DNA of 64,000 nt from Streptomyces abyssomicinicus (GTDB lineage Bacteria > Actinomycetota > Actinomycetes > Streptomycetales > Streptomycetaceae): the NCBI RefSeq assembly GCF_008974245.1, contig NZ_BBZI01000006.1, forward strand, positions 1,163,126-1,227,125, written 5' to 3'. Below the pieces are notes generated by a model. That model worked only from the letters and a program-made list of their open reading frames with translations, made no database searches and was not told where the DNA came from. Each line of letters begins with the position of its first letter. Within the stretch, counting starts at the first letter, position 1. Made by a program: the position numbers and the translations under genes. Shown piece after piece: positions 9,573-19,200 of the stretch.

Positions 9573-11423
9573 CTACCAGGACCCGCCGCCGTCCCCGCCA
9601 CCGCCGCTGTCGCCACCACCACCGCCGCCGCTGCCGCTGCCGCCGTCCCCGCCGTGCCCGCCGGACGAGGAGCCACCGGAGCCCGCGGAGGACGCGAGGT
9701 GGGTGCTCGCGGCCGAGGCGGCGGACAGGTGAAGGGTCAGCGCGACCAGGTCGCCGTCGTGGCGGCGGGAGCCCGCGGCCCAGGTATCGGCGAGGCCGAG
9801 GGCCACCGCCCATGGCGTGGCCCCGTCCGTGCGGGGGGTGTCGGGATCGGCCAGATGGCGGCGGTATGCCTCGGTGTCGAGCCGGAGCCGGGTGCCGCGC
9901 GGCGTGCGGGCGCGCAGTTCCCGGCCGCGGACGACCAGGGCGAGGCCGGCGCCCGCCAGGAACGCCCAGCCCGCCCGCGCGTCCGGGTCGGCGACCGCGG
10001 TCAGGACGACCCCGGCGAGCGCCGCCGCACCGCCCGCCCACAGGGCGGTCCGGTGGAGGGCGTCGCCCCACGGCCTCCACAGGCCGTCGCCGCCGGCGGC
10101 CCGCCACTCGTCGAGGCGGGTGCGCAGCAGCTTCCACGCCGCGGCGAAGTCACGGTGGTACCGGCCCAGGCGTATCCGGCCGGGGCGGGCGAAGAGGACG
10201 TCCAGGACCTCGGCGGTGAAGTGCTCGGCCGTGACGCCCCTGGCGGTGGGGCCCTCGGCGGCCGGACCGGGGCCGCCGGTGCCGCGGTTGCCGCCGTTGC
10301 CGCCGTTGCCGCCGGGGCGGCCGGGGCGGCCGGGGCGGCCGGGGCGGCCGGGGGTCCGGTGGAGCACCGGCCTCTTGCGGCCGGAGATGGTCAGCGTGCC
10401 GTTCCGCGAGGCGGACATCAGCCAGGCCACGCGGTGCTCGTCGCGCACCCGGCCGGCGAGGAGTATCCCGGCCTGCGCCGGGGTGAGCCCCTCGGGCGGA
10501 ACCGGCGAGGGCTTCACCACGGCGCCCGGACGGCGCGGGCCGCCCCGGCGCACGCCGCCGTCGGGTCCCGCGACCCGGTCACGCCCGGCCAGCCGGACCA
10601 GCGCCGCCACGAGCAGGACGGCGACGGAGGCGGCCACCGCGGACACCGCCCCGGCCCGCCAGGCGCTGTCGCTCCCCTCCGCGGCGAGCGGCAGGTCCGG
10701 CTCCGCGGGCGGACGCGCCATGCCCCCGGGCATCGTCGCGCTCCGCTCCGCGGGCGGACGGGCCGCGTCACCGGGCAGCGCCGCGCCCACCTCGGTGCTG
10801 ACCGTGACCTCCTCCCCGGCCTCCAAGCCGGAGACGTCCACGGCCAGCGTGCCGGACGACGTCTGCCGGGTGACGCACAGGGTGGGCTCGCCGGAGCCGT
10901 AGCGGTCGCAGCCCGCCCCTTCCAGCGCGGCCGGGGCGGTGACCCGCGCCCGCAGGCGGTCCACCGGCACGTCCCAGCCCGGACCGGTCACGTCCCAGAC
11001 CAGTCCCGCTCCGCCGGTCACCATGCCGGGCACGGTGTAGGTGAGGCGGTAGCGGTGCACCCCGGTCAGCGTCCGTGCCGGGTCGCCGATGCGGACGCGC
11101 ACGGAGGCGGCGCCGTCGACCGTCTCGAAGACGACCGGCTCCCCGTCGAGGGTGGCTGTCACGTCCCGCGGCGGTCCGGCCTCGGTCACCGGCAGACGGC
11201 GGTGGATGCCGTGCCGGTCCTCGCCGTCGAAGTCGTAGTCGATCACCTCGGTGATCCGCACGCTGTCGTCCGGGGCGATGTCGGCGGTTGACGAGTGCAC
11301 GCGCACCCGCTCCCCCGGTGCGCCGAGGAACGCGCCCAGCAGGCCCGCGAGCGCCACCACGAGCACCCCCGTCAGCAGCAGCACGACGTCCCGCCGCCTC
11401 CCGCCCACCGGTCCCGGCGTCAT
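9573..11423 (-). CDS. DUF2207 domain predicted membrane protein
   Basis: This 616-residue protein has an N-terminal membrane anchor (about residues 13-33), an extracytoplasmic beta-rich region of DUF2207 type (for example ITEVIDYDFDGEDRHGIHRRLPV, about residues 50-75), a second membrane segment near residue 240, cytoplasmic parts, and a further hydrophobic pair near residue 470. Two low-complexity stretches stand out: tandem GRP then NGG repeats around residue 360 and a C-terminal Gly/Ser/Asp tail. The start at 11423 has GGGAGGG upstream. It converges on the efflux gene. Function unknown. Confidence 0.8.
   Translation of the reverse strand: MTPGPVGGRRRDVVLLLTGVLVVALAGLLGAFLGAPGERVRVHSSTADIAPDDSVRITEVIDYDFDGEDRHGIHRRLPVTEAGPPRDVTATLDGEPVVFETVDGAASVRVRIGDPARTLTGVHRYRLTYTVPGMVTGGAGLVWDVTGPGWDVPVDRLRARVTAPAALEGAGCDRYGSGEPTLCVTRQTSSGTLAVDVSGLEAGEEVTVSTEVGAALPGDAARPPAERSATMPGGMARPPAEPDLPLAAEGSDSAWRAGAVSAVAASVAVLLVAALVRLAGRDRVAGPDGGVRRGGPRRPGAVVKPSPVPPEGLTPAQAGILLAGRVRDEHRVAWLMSASRNGTLTISGRKRPVLHRTPGRPGRPGRPGRPGGNGGNGGNRGTGGPGPAAEGPTARGVTAEHFTAEVLDVLFARPGRIRLGRYHRDFAAAWKLLRTRLDEWRAAGGDGLWRPWGDALHRTALWAGGAAALAGVVLTAVADPDARAGWAFLAGAGLALVVRGRELRARTPRGTRLRLDTEAYRRHLADPDTPRTDGATPWAVALGLADTWAAGSRRHDGDLVALTLHLSAASAASTHLASSAGSGGSSSGGHGGDGGSGSGGGGGGDSGGGGDGGGSW
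10285..10350. repeat. Tandem 9-nt coding repeats inside the DUF2207 gene
   Basis: About three copies of CCGCCGTTG are followed by about five copies of CCGGGGCGG. On the minus strand they encode a Gly-Arg-Pro run and an Asn-Gly-Gly run in a linker. Because the unit is a multiple of three, copy-number change would keep the frame. Confidence 0.75.
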
Positions 11424-11552
11424 CGAAGCCCTCCCCTCCCCGTGATCCACGGCTCGCACTGCCGGGAGCGTATCCGTGCGCCGCGTGGTCAGGTTTGCCC
11501 CGTCCCGATCCGCCCACCCGGCGAGGGTGACGAGCGGAAGGAGAGTGACCGT

Positions 11553-11963
11553 ATGACCACGCTCAAGGTCAAGGAGATGCTCGACGCCTACCCCGCGGCC
11601 CTGGGCGGCGTGGACCGGGACAAGCTCATCGCCTGCGTCGAGGAGTGCGTGTGCTGCGCCCAGGTGTGCACGGCGTGCGCGGACGCCTGTCTCTCCGAGG
11701 AGATGGTCGACGAGCTGGCCAAGTGCGTCCGCTCCGACCTGGACTGCGCCGACGTCTGCTCCAGCACGGCATCGGTGCTCTCCCGGCACACCGAGTACGA
11801 CGCCAACGTCACCCGCACCCTGCTCACCGCCTGCGCCGCCGCGTGCCGGGCGTGCGGGGAGGAGTGCGCCCAGCACACCCAGCACGACCACTGCCAGATC
11901 TGCGCCGAAGCGTGCCGCTCCTGCGAGGACGCGTGCGAGGCCCTGCTGGCCGCGCTGGGCTGA
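11553..11963 (+). CDS. Four-helix-bundle copper storage protein (Csp3/DUF326 type)
   Basis: The 136-residue protein has no signal peptide and carries 19 cysteines, arranged mostly as CxxxC and CxxC along predicted helices (CVEECVCCAQVCTACADAC near residue 30; CAAACRACGEECAQHTQHDH near 90). This matches the Csp3/YhjQ-type cytosolic copper storage proteins, whose four-helix bundles bind many Cu(I) ions in the core. GGAAGGAGAG lies before the ATG. A perfect 15-bp terminator follows. Confidence 0.9.
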   Translation: MTTLKVKEMLDAYPAALGGVDRDKLIACVEECVCCAQVCTACADACLSEEMVDELAKCVRSDLDCADVCSSTASVLSRHTEYDANVTRTLLTACAAACRACGEECAQHTQHDHCQICAEACRSCEDACEALLAALG

Positions 11964-11987
11964 CGACCCGCCGCCCGGTGCAGCGGT

Positions 11988-12027
11988 GCGCCCCCGCCGG
12001 AGGGATGGAGGGCTCCGGCGGGGGCGC
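11988..12027. terminator. Terminator after the copper storage gene (copy 1 of a duplicated hairpin)
   Basis: A perfect 15-bp stem (11988-12002 with 12013-12027) and 10-nt loop follow the copper gene stop by about 25 nt. It can act in both directions and also lies downstream of the protease gene on the other strand. An almost identical hairpin lies at 14854-14893. Confidence 0.85.
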
Positions 12028-12119
12028 GGCGCACCGACGGGGTCAGGGTCCCGTCGGTGGGGTCCCCCGAGGGCGGGGGAGTCGGGGAGGGCGGTGGTCG
12101 GGGGCGGACGGAACGCTCG

Positions 12120-13499
12120 TCAGGCGACCCGCTGCCACAGGGCCGGCACGTTCGGCGGCTCCCAGCCGCCCTGCGCCTGGTGCTGCTGGAGGCACCGGTA
12201 GGTCACGCCGCTGTAGGTCACGGTGGCGCCCGGCTGGTAGACGACGCCCGGCGCCCACGTGGAGGAGCCGGGGTCGGGCGGGGTGGTCGGCGGCGTGGTG
12301 GGCGGGGTGGTCGAGCCCGCGGTCTTCAGCGTCAGCCCGTACGAGGAGAGGATCGGGTTGACCGGGTAGTAGTAGGTGGTCCCGCCGGAGGCGCAGTTGC
12401 CGCTGCCGCCGGAGGTGACGCCCTGTGCCTGGCTGCCGGAGATGAGGGAGCCGCCCGAGTCGCCCGGCTCCGCGCACACGGACGTACGGGTGACGCCGGA
12501 GACGGTGCCCTCGGCGTAGGTGACGCTGGTGTTGTGCTGCTGGACGGTGCCGCAGCGCCAGCCGGTGGTGGAACCGGAACGGCAGATCGACGCGCCCACG
12601 ACGGCCTGCGTGGAGCCCGTCACCTGGGAGCCGGAGCCCACCACGGTCGCGGTCGCCGTCCAGCTGGAGTTGACCGCCACCCACGCCATGTCGCGCCCGG
12701 GGAAGGTGGAGCCCTGGAAGGTGCCCTGGGCGACCTGGTTGTGGCCGGAGGTGGACCGGCCGGCCGTGCCGCAGTGGCCCGCCGTCACGAAACCCTGGGT
12801 GGTGGAACGGGTCACCGGGAAACCGACCGAACACCGGCCACCCCCGCCCATGTAGTACGCGTCGCCGCCGCGCAGGTCGTAGTAGGTGCGCGGGCGCTCA
12901 CCGGTCCGCACCACCTCGACGGCCGCCGGGTCCACGCCGGCCACGGCGACCAGCTTCGCGGCCACGGCCGGATCGACGGCCTCGACGACCACCTTGTTGC
13001 GCACCGGGTCGACGTAGCGGACCGGTGCGTCCTGCGCGGGGACGGCCCGGGTGGCCCGGTCGAGCCGGTCCCTGTCCGCCTCCAGCTCTCCCAGCGAGCG
13101 GTCCACGACGACCGCCCGCGCGCCGGCCCGCTCGATGACGGCGACGTCGGAGCGGTCGGTGGTGGCCACCGTGAGGGTGCCGGACTCCGCGCCGCCCACC
13201 CAGGAACCGGCGTCGCGGGCGCCGAGTTCCAGGCTCAGCCGGCCGAGCGTGAGGCCGGCCTCCGCCTCGTTGGCCAGGCGCCGCTCGGCCTGCCCGGCGG
13301 TCAGGCCGAGGTCGCGCCGGAGCGCCTGCAGCAGTCCGGCCGGGGCCCGGTCGACCCGGAGGGTCTCGGCCGCGGACGGGGCGTCGGGGACGGACGGCAC
13401 GGTCGGCCGGGCGGCGGCGGTGCCGACCAGGCCGGACAGCACCAGGGTGCCGGCGGCGAGCAGGGCCGCCGTGCCGGCGGCCCGGGAGATCTTGGGCAT
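12120..13499 (-). CDS. sprC: Secreted streptogrisin C-type serine protease with chitin-binding domain
   Basis: This 459-residue preproprotein has a Sec signal peptide (about residues 1-31), an alpha-lytic-type propeptide to about residue 208, and a chymotrypsin-fold S1E protease. The catalytic residues lie in TAGHC (His about 241), PGRDMAW (Asp about 270) and EPGDSGGS (Ser about 348). A Thr/Pro linker (TTPPTTPPTTPP) leads to a C-terminal CBM5/12-type chitin-binding module with the end WEPPNVPALWQRVA. Sequence and layout match streptogrisin C. It is probably secreted for extracellular protein degradation. Confidence 0.92.
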   Translation of the reverse strand: MPKISRAAGTAALLAAGTLVLSGLVGTAAARPTVPSVPDAPSAAETLRVDRAPAGLLQALRRDLGLTAGQAERRLANEAEAGLTLGRLSLELGARDAGSWVGGAESGTLTVATTDRSDVAVIERAGARAVVVDRSLGELEADRDRLDRATRAVPAQDAPVRYVDPVRNKVVVEAVDPAVAAKLVAVAGVDPAAVEVVRTGERPRTYYDLRGGDAYYMGGGGRCSVGFPVTRSTTQGFVTAGHCGTAGRSTSGHNQVAQGTFQGSTFPGRDMAWVAVNSSWTATATVVGSGSQVTGSTQAVVGASICRSGSTTGWRCGTVQQHNTSVTYAEGTVSGVTRTSVCAEPGDSGGSLISGSQAQGVTSGGSGNCASGGTTYYYPVNPILSSYGLTLKTAGSTTPPTTPPTTPPDPGSSTWAPGVVYQPGATVTYSGVTYRCLQQHQAQGGWEPPNVPALWQRVA

Positions 13500-13630
13500 G
13501 GAGGTCTCCTACACGTGGGAGGCGGATCAGGAGCCGTGCGGGGAGCTTCGAGCTGCCGAGACCGTACGGCCGCACCGCTCGCCCCCGTCAGCCTCCGGCC
13601 GACCCCCTCCCCCGGAGCTATGGATCCCTC

Positions 13631-13759
13631 CCGCCCACACCACCGCCCACGCCCGGAACCTCCCACCGACACCGCCGCCCACGCCCAGACCCGCCCGCCC
13701 ACACCGCCGCCCACGCCCAGACCCGCCCGCCCACACCACCGCCCACGCCCCCGCGCCCA
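13631..13759. repeat. Four tandem 32-nt repeats
   Basis: Units at 13631-13662, 13663-13694, 13695-13726 and 13727-13759 share the core CCGCCCACACC(A/G)CCGCCCACG. They fill most of the roughly 290-bp gap between the protease promoter and the LysR gene end. No gene is visible. The repeats could be replication-slippage products or bind a protein. Confidence 0.8.
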
Positions 13760-13791
13760 CCACCCGGCTCCGCGCCGCTCCCCCGCGCCCG

Positions 13792-14715
13792 TCACGCCTG
13801 GCCCGTCGCGGCCCGTTCCAGGGCGTCCGCGTGGGCCGCCCGCGCCTGCGTGAAGACCAGGTCGACGGCCGGGGCCGGTTGCGCCGCGTCCTGCCAACCC
13901 AGCAGGTGCCGCCAGGTGAGCGGCGTACGCGCCAGCGGCCGCGTCACGATGCCCGGCGTCGGCGGGAACGTCGCCCGCGCCAGCCCCAGCGCACGCCCCA
14001 CCTGCACCAGGTGCACGACGGACGAGGTGTCCGTCTCGTACAAACTCCGCGGGGTGAAACCGGCCCGGGTGCAGGCCGCGGAGAAGCAGTCCGCGAAGCA
14101 GCCGTCCCCCGGCACCGCTCCCCAGTCCTCGCCGGCCAGCTCGGCCAGGTCGATCTCCGCCCGCCCCACCAGCGGATGGGTGACCGGCAGCATCACGTGC
14201 ACGGCGTCCACCGCGATCTCTCTCCAGGACACCTGCGGCGCGGCCGGTGGATGCGCGGACCCGCAGACCCCGACCAGCGCGAAGTCGATCCGCCCGTCGG
14301 AGACCTGGGTGGCCAGTTCCCGTTCCGACCAGGTGGTGAGGGTGGACACCGGGACGCCGGACGCCGCGTCGGGCAGCCGGGCGAGCAGACCGCCCAGCAA
14401 CGGCCCGTGGGTACCGCCCAGCCGGAAACGCCGCAGGCCGGAGCGGGTGCGGGCGAACAGCGCGGCCTCCTGCCGGAGCTCCTCCACCGCCGGCAGCACG
14501 ACACGGGTCCGCGCCAGTACCAGCTCACCCAGCGGCGTGGCCCGCACCCCGAGCCGGCCGCGCTCGAAGAGGACTCCGCCCAGCGTGCGCTCGATCCTCT
14601 TCAGCTGCGCGCTCAGCGTGGGCTGGGACAGTCCCAGCGCTGTCGCCGCGCGGGTCAGACTGCCCGCGTCGGCTATCTCCCTGATCACTCTCAGATGCCG
14701 CAACTCCAGCTCCAT
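13792..14715 (-). CDS. LysR-family transcriptional regulator
   Basis: The 307-residue protein starts MELELRHLRVIREIADAGSL and has a typical N-terminal helix-turn-helix (LTRAATALGLSQPTLSAQLK, about residues 21-40) followed by a periplasmic-binding-like effector domain. The ATG at 14715 is where the family homology begins; a long upstream extension in the same frame has no family features. It lies between the protease and the xylanase genes, but its target is not evident. A CTTG...CAAG pair lies just upstream of the start. Confidence 0.9.
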   Translation of the reverse strand: MELELRHLRVIREIADAGSLTRAATALGLSQPTLSAQLKRIERTLGGVLFERGRLGVRATPLGELVLARTRVVLPAVEELRQEAALFARTRSGLRRFRLGGTHGPLLGGLLARLPDAASGVPVSTLTTWSERELATQVSDGRIDFALVGVCGSAHPPAAPQVSWREIAVDAVHVMLPVTHPLVGRAEIDLAELAGEDWGAVPGDGCFADCFSAACTRAGFTPRSLYETDTSSVVHLVQVGRALGLARATFPPTPGIVTRPLARTPLTWRHLLGWQDAAQPAPAVDLVFTQARAAHADALERAATGQA

Positions 14716-14853
14716 GCACGGAGCTTGGGCCTTGGACAGGGCCGGTGCAAGGGCCGGGGGAAACGGCGGCGCCCAGGGGTGCGGCGCGCGGCGCGTCCCG
14801 CACCCCTGGACTGCGGCACGCGGCGCGTCCCGCGCATGGGGCCCCACGACAGT

Positions 14854-14893
14854 GCGCCCCCGCCGGAGTGATGGAGGACTCCGGCGGGGGCGC
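14854..14893. terminator. Hairpin, copy 2 of the 11988 terminator
   Basis: A perfect 15-bp stem (14854-14868 with 14879-14893) has the same stem sequence as the one at 11988-12027 and an almost identical 10-nt loop. It sits upstream of the LysR gene and downstream of the xylanase gene, where it could back up the xylanase terminator. Confidence 0.7.
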
Positions 14894-14941
14894 GTCACCG
14901 GCGGGCGGCGCGGGGTGTAGAAGTGCCCGCCGGAGCCGGTT

Positions 14942-14968
14942 CCCCTGCCCTCGTCAACCGGGCAGGGG
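14942..14968 (-). terminator. Terminator after the GH10 xylanase
   Basis: A 9-bp stem CCCCTGCCC (14942-14950) pairs with GGGCAGGGG (14960-14968) around a 9-nt loop, about 35 nt past the xylanase stop. Confidence 0.7.
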
Positions 14969-15000
14969 GGATGCGGGCCTCAGCGGCCCGTGTGGGTCGG

Positions 15001-16089
15001 TCAGTCGCGGCCCTCGGCCAGCTCCTGACGGACCGCCCAGTAGGACGGCTTGGGGGCGTAGGACTCGTCGTAGATGTTGGCCGAGCCCTCACCCGAGAAG
15101 ACCCCGGGCACCCACGAGTACTGGTCGGCGAAGCCCCAGATGGTGAACGAGGTGCACTTCCGCTGGTTGAGGCAGGCGTCCAGCATGCCGCGGAAGTAGT
15201 CCGCCTGGCGGCTCAGCTTGGTCTCGTCCATCGGCATGATGCCGCGCACGTCGACCTCGGTGAAGGAGGACTCCACGCCCAGGTCGGCGAAGCGCTCGAG
15301 GTTCTGCGGGATGTCGCCCGGGAAGCCGTACTGCGTGCTCAGGTGGCCCTGGATGCCGAAGCCGTCCACCCGGACGCCCTGGGCGCGCAGGTCCTTCACC
15401 AGGTTGTAGTACGCGGTGGACTTCGCGTTGACGCCCTCGACGTTGTAGTCGTTCACGTACAGCTTCGCGTGGGGGTCGGCCTGGCGGGCCCAGCGGAAGG
15501 CGTCCGCGATGTAGGACGGGCCGAGCTGCTGGTACCAGAGGGACTGACGGTAGCTGCCGTCCTCCTCGAAGACCTCGTTGACGACGTCCCACTGGTAGAT
15601 CTTGCCCTTGTAGTGCTTGGCCACCGTGGTGATGTGCTCACGCAGGATCTGGCGCAGCTCGTCCTTGGAGATCGAGCCGTCGGCCACGCCCGAGGTCAGC
15701 CAGCCCGGGAGCTGGTTGTGCCACACCAGGGTGTGACCACGGACCCCCTGGCCGTTGGCCCGGGCGAAGTCGACCAGGTCGTCGCCCGCGCTGAAGTCGT
15801 AGACCCCGCGCTGCGGCTGGAGGGTCTCCCACTTCATCACGTTCTCGGCGGTGACCGAGTTGAACTCGCGGGCCGTGATCTTGCGGTACGTGGAGTCCTC
15901 GGCGAGGGCGTCCATGTTGACCGCGGTGCCGAAGAACAGGTGGTTACGGGCGGCCAGGGCCTTCAGCGGGGCGCCCTTGGTGTGGTGGTGGTGCGGGCCG
16001 GCGGGAGCGGCCTGCGCGGAGGTGACGGCGCCGGTGAACAGCAGCGCCCCGCTCGCCATGACGGCGGCAGCGGCACGGAGGTGCTTCAT
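15001..16089 (-). CDS. Secreted GH10 endo-1,4-beta-xylanase
   Basis: The 362-residue protein has a signal peptide (about residues 1-28, ending AQA) and a single GH10 barrel without a carbohydrate-binding module. The acid/base Glu lies in WDVVNEV (about residue 171) and the nucleophile Glu in SFTEVDV (about 278). TLVWHNQLPGWL is also family-typical. GAGAGG precedes the ATG. It follows the GH115 gene on the same strand but is separated by a terminator-like hairpin, so it probably has its own promoter. The two enzymes should act together on glucuronoxylan. Confidence 0.95.
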   Translation of the reverse strand: MKHLRAAAAVMASGALLFTGAVTSAQAAPAGPHHHHTKGAPLKALAARNHLFFGTAVNMDALAEDSTYRKITAREFNSVTAENVMKWETLQPQRGVYDFSAGDDLVDFARANGQGVRGHTLVWHNQLPGWLTSGVADGSISKDELRQILREHITTVAKHYKGKIYQWDVVNEVFEEDGSYRQSLWYQQLGPSYIADAFRWARQADPHAKLYVNDYNVEGVNAKSTAYYNLVKDLRAQGVRVDGFGIQGHLSTQYGFPGDIPQNLERFADLGVESSFTEVDVRGIMPMDETKLSRQADYFRGMLDACLNQRKCTSFTIWGFADQYSWVPGVFSGEGSANIYDESYAPKPSYWAVRQELAEGRD

Positions 16090-16231
16090 TGCGGTCCTCT
16101 CGATGGTGCTTGGTGTCAGTGGTGCGTGTGTCGGTGATGCGTGGCGGCGCCGCGCGAGGCGTCGGCGGCCGCCGGTCGCCGCGCGGCCCCGCGTGGGGGC
16201 GGCGGCGGTGGGGATGGGGAATCGGGGAGGA

Positions 16232-16262
16232 AGGGGCGCCGGACCTCCCCAGGCCGGCGCCC
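16232..16262 (-). terminator. Terminator after the GH115 gene
   Basis: A 10-bp stem GGGGCGCCGG (16232-16241) pairs with CCGGCGCCCC (16253-16262), directly after the GH115 stop codon. It separates that gene from the downstream xylanase. Confidence 0.75.
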
Positions 16263-16268
16263 CTGGTC

Positions 16269-19200
16269 TCAGCGGACCCGGTGGCTCTCCACCGGGCCGA
16301 GGTAGGTCTCCGGGAGCCCGCCGGTGTCGACGATCAGCCGCTGGAGGACGACGGTCGGGTCGACCACCCAGAACCGCAGCTTGTGGACACCGGCCTTGGC
16401 GACCGTGTGCACCGACGACGTGCGGTTGACGTTGTCGGAGGTGTGCCGCGCCCAGCGCTTGTTCATCCCGCCGTCGTCCGGCCCGGTCGCCGCGATGATG
16501 TCCACGGTCTGCGGGGCCTGGTCGTCGAAGGAGACCGCGTACTTCAGGCCCGGACGGTTCAGCGCCGGGTTGCGCGGCGACACGTAGGCCCAGACGGTGA
16601 CCTCGCCCGGGGTCAGCAGGGTGACCTCGTACTCCAGGTACGGCGAGCCCACGCCCGGCGTCTGCGCGGCGGCGGTGACGGGCACCGGCTCCATGCCCGC
16701 CTCGTTGCGGCCGATGCCGTCGATCCGCAGCCAGTCGACGCCGTTCGCGGCGACCGCGCGGGAGTAGTGGTGGGCGTCGACGGCGACGTAACCGCCGGCC
16801 TCGACGAAGCCCTTCAGACCACGCGGCGACACCCGGTCGGCGACCGCCTTGACGGTGACGGTTCGGCCGGTGCCCTCGATCGTCAGCTCCGCCTCGGTGC
16901 GGCCGGACGGCGCGCGGTGCCAGTCCACCGAGACCGTGAGCCGGACCTGCTTGCCGACCGTGCCCCGGGTGCGCTCCACCCGCAGCCACGGCGCCGACGA
17001 GGTCACCCGGTAGTCGAAGGAGCGCGCACCGCGGTTGAAGATCTCGACGTACACGTCGTCGCCGGTGCGGTACGGGCTGAACTCCGGCAGCACCGCGGCG
17101 CCTTCGGCCTGCGGCCACCAGTCCTCGGAGCCGGAGACCGCGACGCCCATCTCCGCCGCGGCGGGCACCTCGATGCGCCGGACCTTCGGGAAGATCTCGT
17201 CCTTGATGGCCACGTTGTCCAGCTCGGGCTGCTGCCACGGGGCGTTGGGGCCGTACCGCTCGACGTCGCCGTAGCCGATGTGCGGCTGGAGCTGGAAGTC
17301 CTTCCACTTGCCGTCAGCGATCTCCTTGTTGAAGACGTCCTGCAGGCGGAAGTCCTCCTGGAGGGCCGCCTCCGCCTTGTCCGCGAGCTCGTTGGTGAGG
17401 GCGCGGCCCTGGCGTGCGTAGAGGATGTTGGTGAACTCGGCCTCACGCAGGTAGTACACGTTGGCCGTGGCCGCCACGTTGTAGCCGACCAGCTCGAACC
17501 AGGCGTCCTGGGCGGAGGCCGGCAGCTTCCGGGCGACGCGGGCCGCGTCCCGGTCGAGCTCCCGCCACGCATGGGTGACACGCTCCAGCTCGCCCCAGTG
17601 GAACGGGGTCTGCTGGTCGTCCTGGACGATCGCGCTGTCGTCCTTGGAGAGGTCCTTGGTGGGGTCCAGGGTGATCCGGCGGTTGAGCAGCTCCGGCTTG
17701 CGCAGCTGCTGCAGGTGGGCGTACCGGGAGAGGATCTGGGCGATCGCCTCGGCGTGCTCCTCGCCGAAGTGCAGCTCCGCGTAGCGGCGCTCCCACTCCG
17801 GGATGTTCTCCAGCTCCCAGCGCTGCGGGTCCCAGGCGTAGTCCATGAAGAACTGGGTGGGGACCTCGTTGCCCTTGAGGTCGCCGACGTTGGTCATCCA
17901 CAGGCCGCGGTTGCCGTAGGCGACGGCCTGGTGGAGCTGGTCCCACATGTTCGGCAGCGAGGTGGTGTCCACCCACTTGTAGTTGCGGCCGGCACCGACG
18001 TAGTCGAAGTGGTAGTAGATGCCGTAACCACCGGAGCGGGCGGGCTCGTTGGGGTCCGGGTGCATCCGGAGGTTGCCCCAGTTGTCGTCGCAGAGGACGA
18101 CCGTGACGTCCTCGGGGGCGCGCAGGCCGCGGCTCCAGTAGCGCTGGACCTCCTTGTACAGGGTCCACACCTGCGGCACCGCGGTCTCGGAGCCGAACAC
18201 CTCGGCGATGATCTTCCGCTGGGTGGCGATGATGTCTTCCATCAGCTCGATGCCGTCGCCGTCCGGCAGGCTGACGTCACCGTTGCCGCGCATGCCGAGG
18301 GTGACCACGCCCTCGATGTCCTCGCGCTGCATCCGCTCGATGCCCTCGCGCCAGTACGCCTCGATGGCGGCGCGGTTGCGGCGGAAGGACCACTCGCCGG
18401 TGCCGCCGTACGGGTCGCTGCCCGGGGTCGTGATGTTGCCCGCGGAGTCACGGACGGCGGCCTTGGCGTGGCGGTTCCACTCCTCGATGCCGCGCATCAT
18501 CGGGGCCTCGTGGGAGGTGCCCATGACGACGCCGTAGGCGGTGGCGCGGGCGTGGTTCTCCGGGTCGTCCTCGGCGAACGCCCGGCCCCACACGGCCGGC
18601 CAGAGGTAGTTGCCCTTCAGGCGGAGAAGGACCTCGAAGACCTTCTCCCAGAAGGCCGCGTTGAAGCCGCCGTCGAAGCCCGGCGCCTTGCCCGGACCGA
18701 AGAACTGCGGAGCCCAGGTACCGAGGTTCGGGTTCTCGTCGTTGATGAAGACGCCGCGGTACTTCACCACCGGGGTGCCCTGGGTCCAGGAACCGGCCTT
18801 GACGTAGATCTCGCGGCGCTGGACGGGCTTGGCGTCGTCCCACCAGTACCAGGGCGAGACACCGATGCCGTGGCTGACGTCGTAGGCGCCGAAGATCGCG
18901 CCGCGCTGGTCGCTGCCGACGATCACCAGGGCGCGGTCCACGCCCTTCATCGGCCGCTCGACGACGGCCTGCTGGGAGGTCTCCCACTTGCCGCGGATCG
19001 CGGACACGTCCAGCTTCCCGGACTCCACCAGCTGGTCCACCAGCTCGCTGCGGCCCAGGGTGCCGACGATGACGACCTCGCGGGCCGAGCCGGCCCGCGA
19101 GGCCGGCTTCACGCCGGTGACCCGCTCGACGTCCGCCCGCAGGTCCTCGGCCACCCGGACGACGCCCGCGTGGTCTCTCTCGTCGACCAGCACCGGTGCG

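Noticed and set aside
9427..10137. Frame of about 236 codons (minus) within the DUF2207 gene
   Set aside because: Arg/Gly/Pro shadow of the real gene in another frame.
15001..17307. Extension of the xylanase frame upstream to about 768 codons
   Set aside because: The signal peptide and ribosome binding site fix the start at 16089; the upstream part overlaps the GH115 coding sequence in another frame and has shadow composition.
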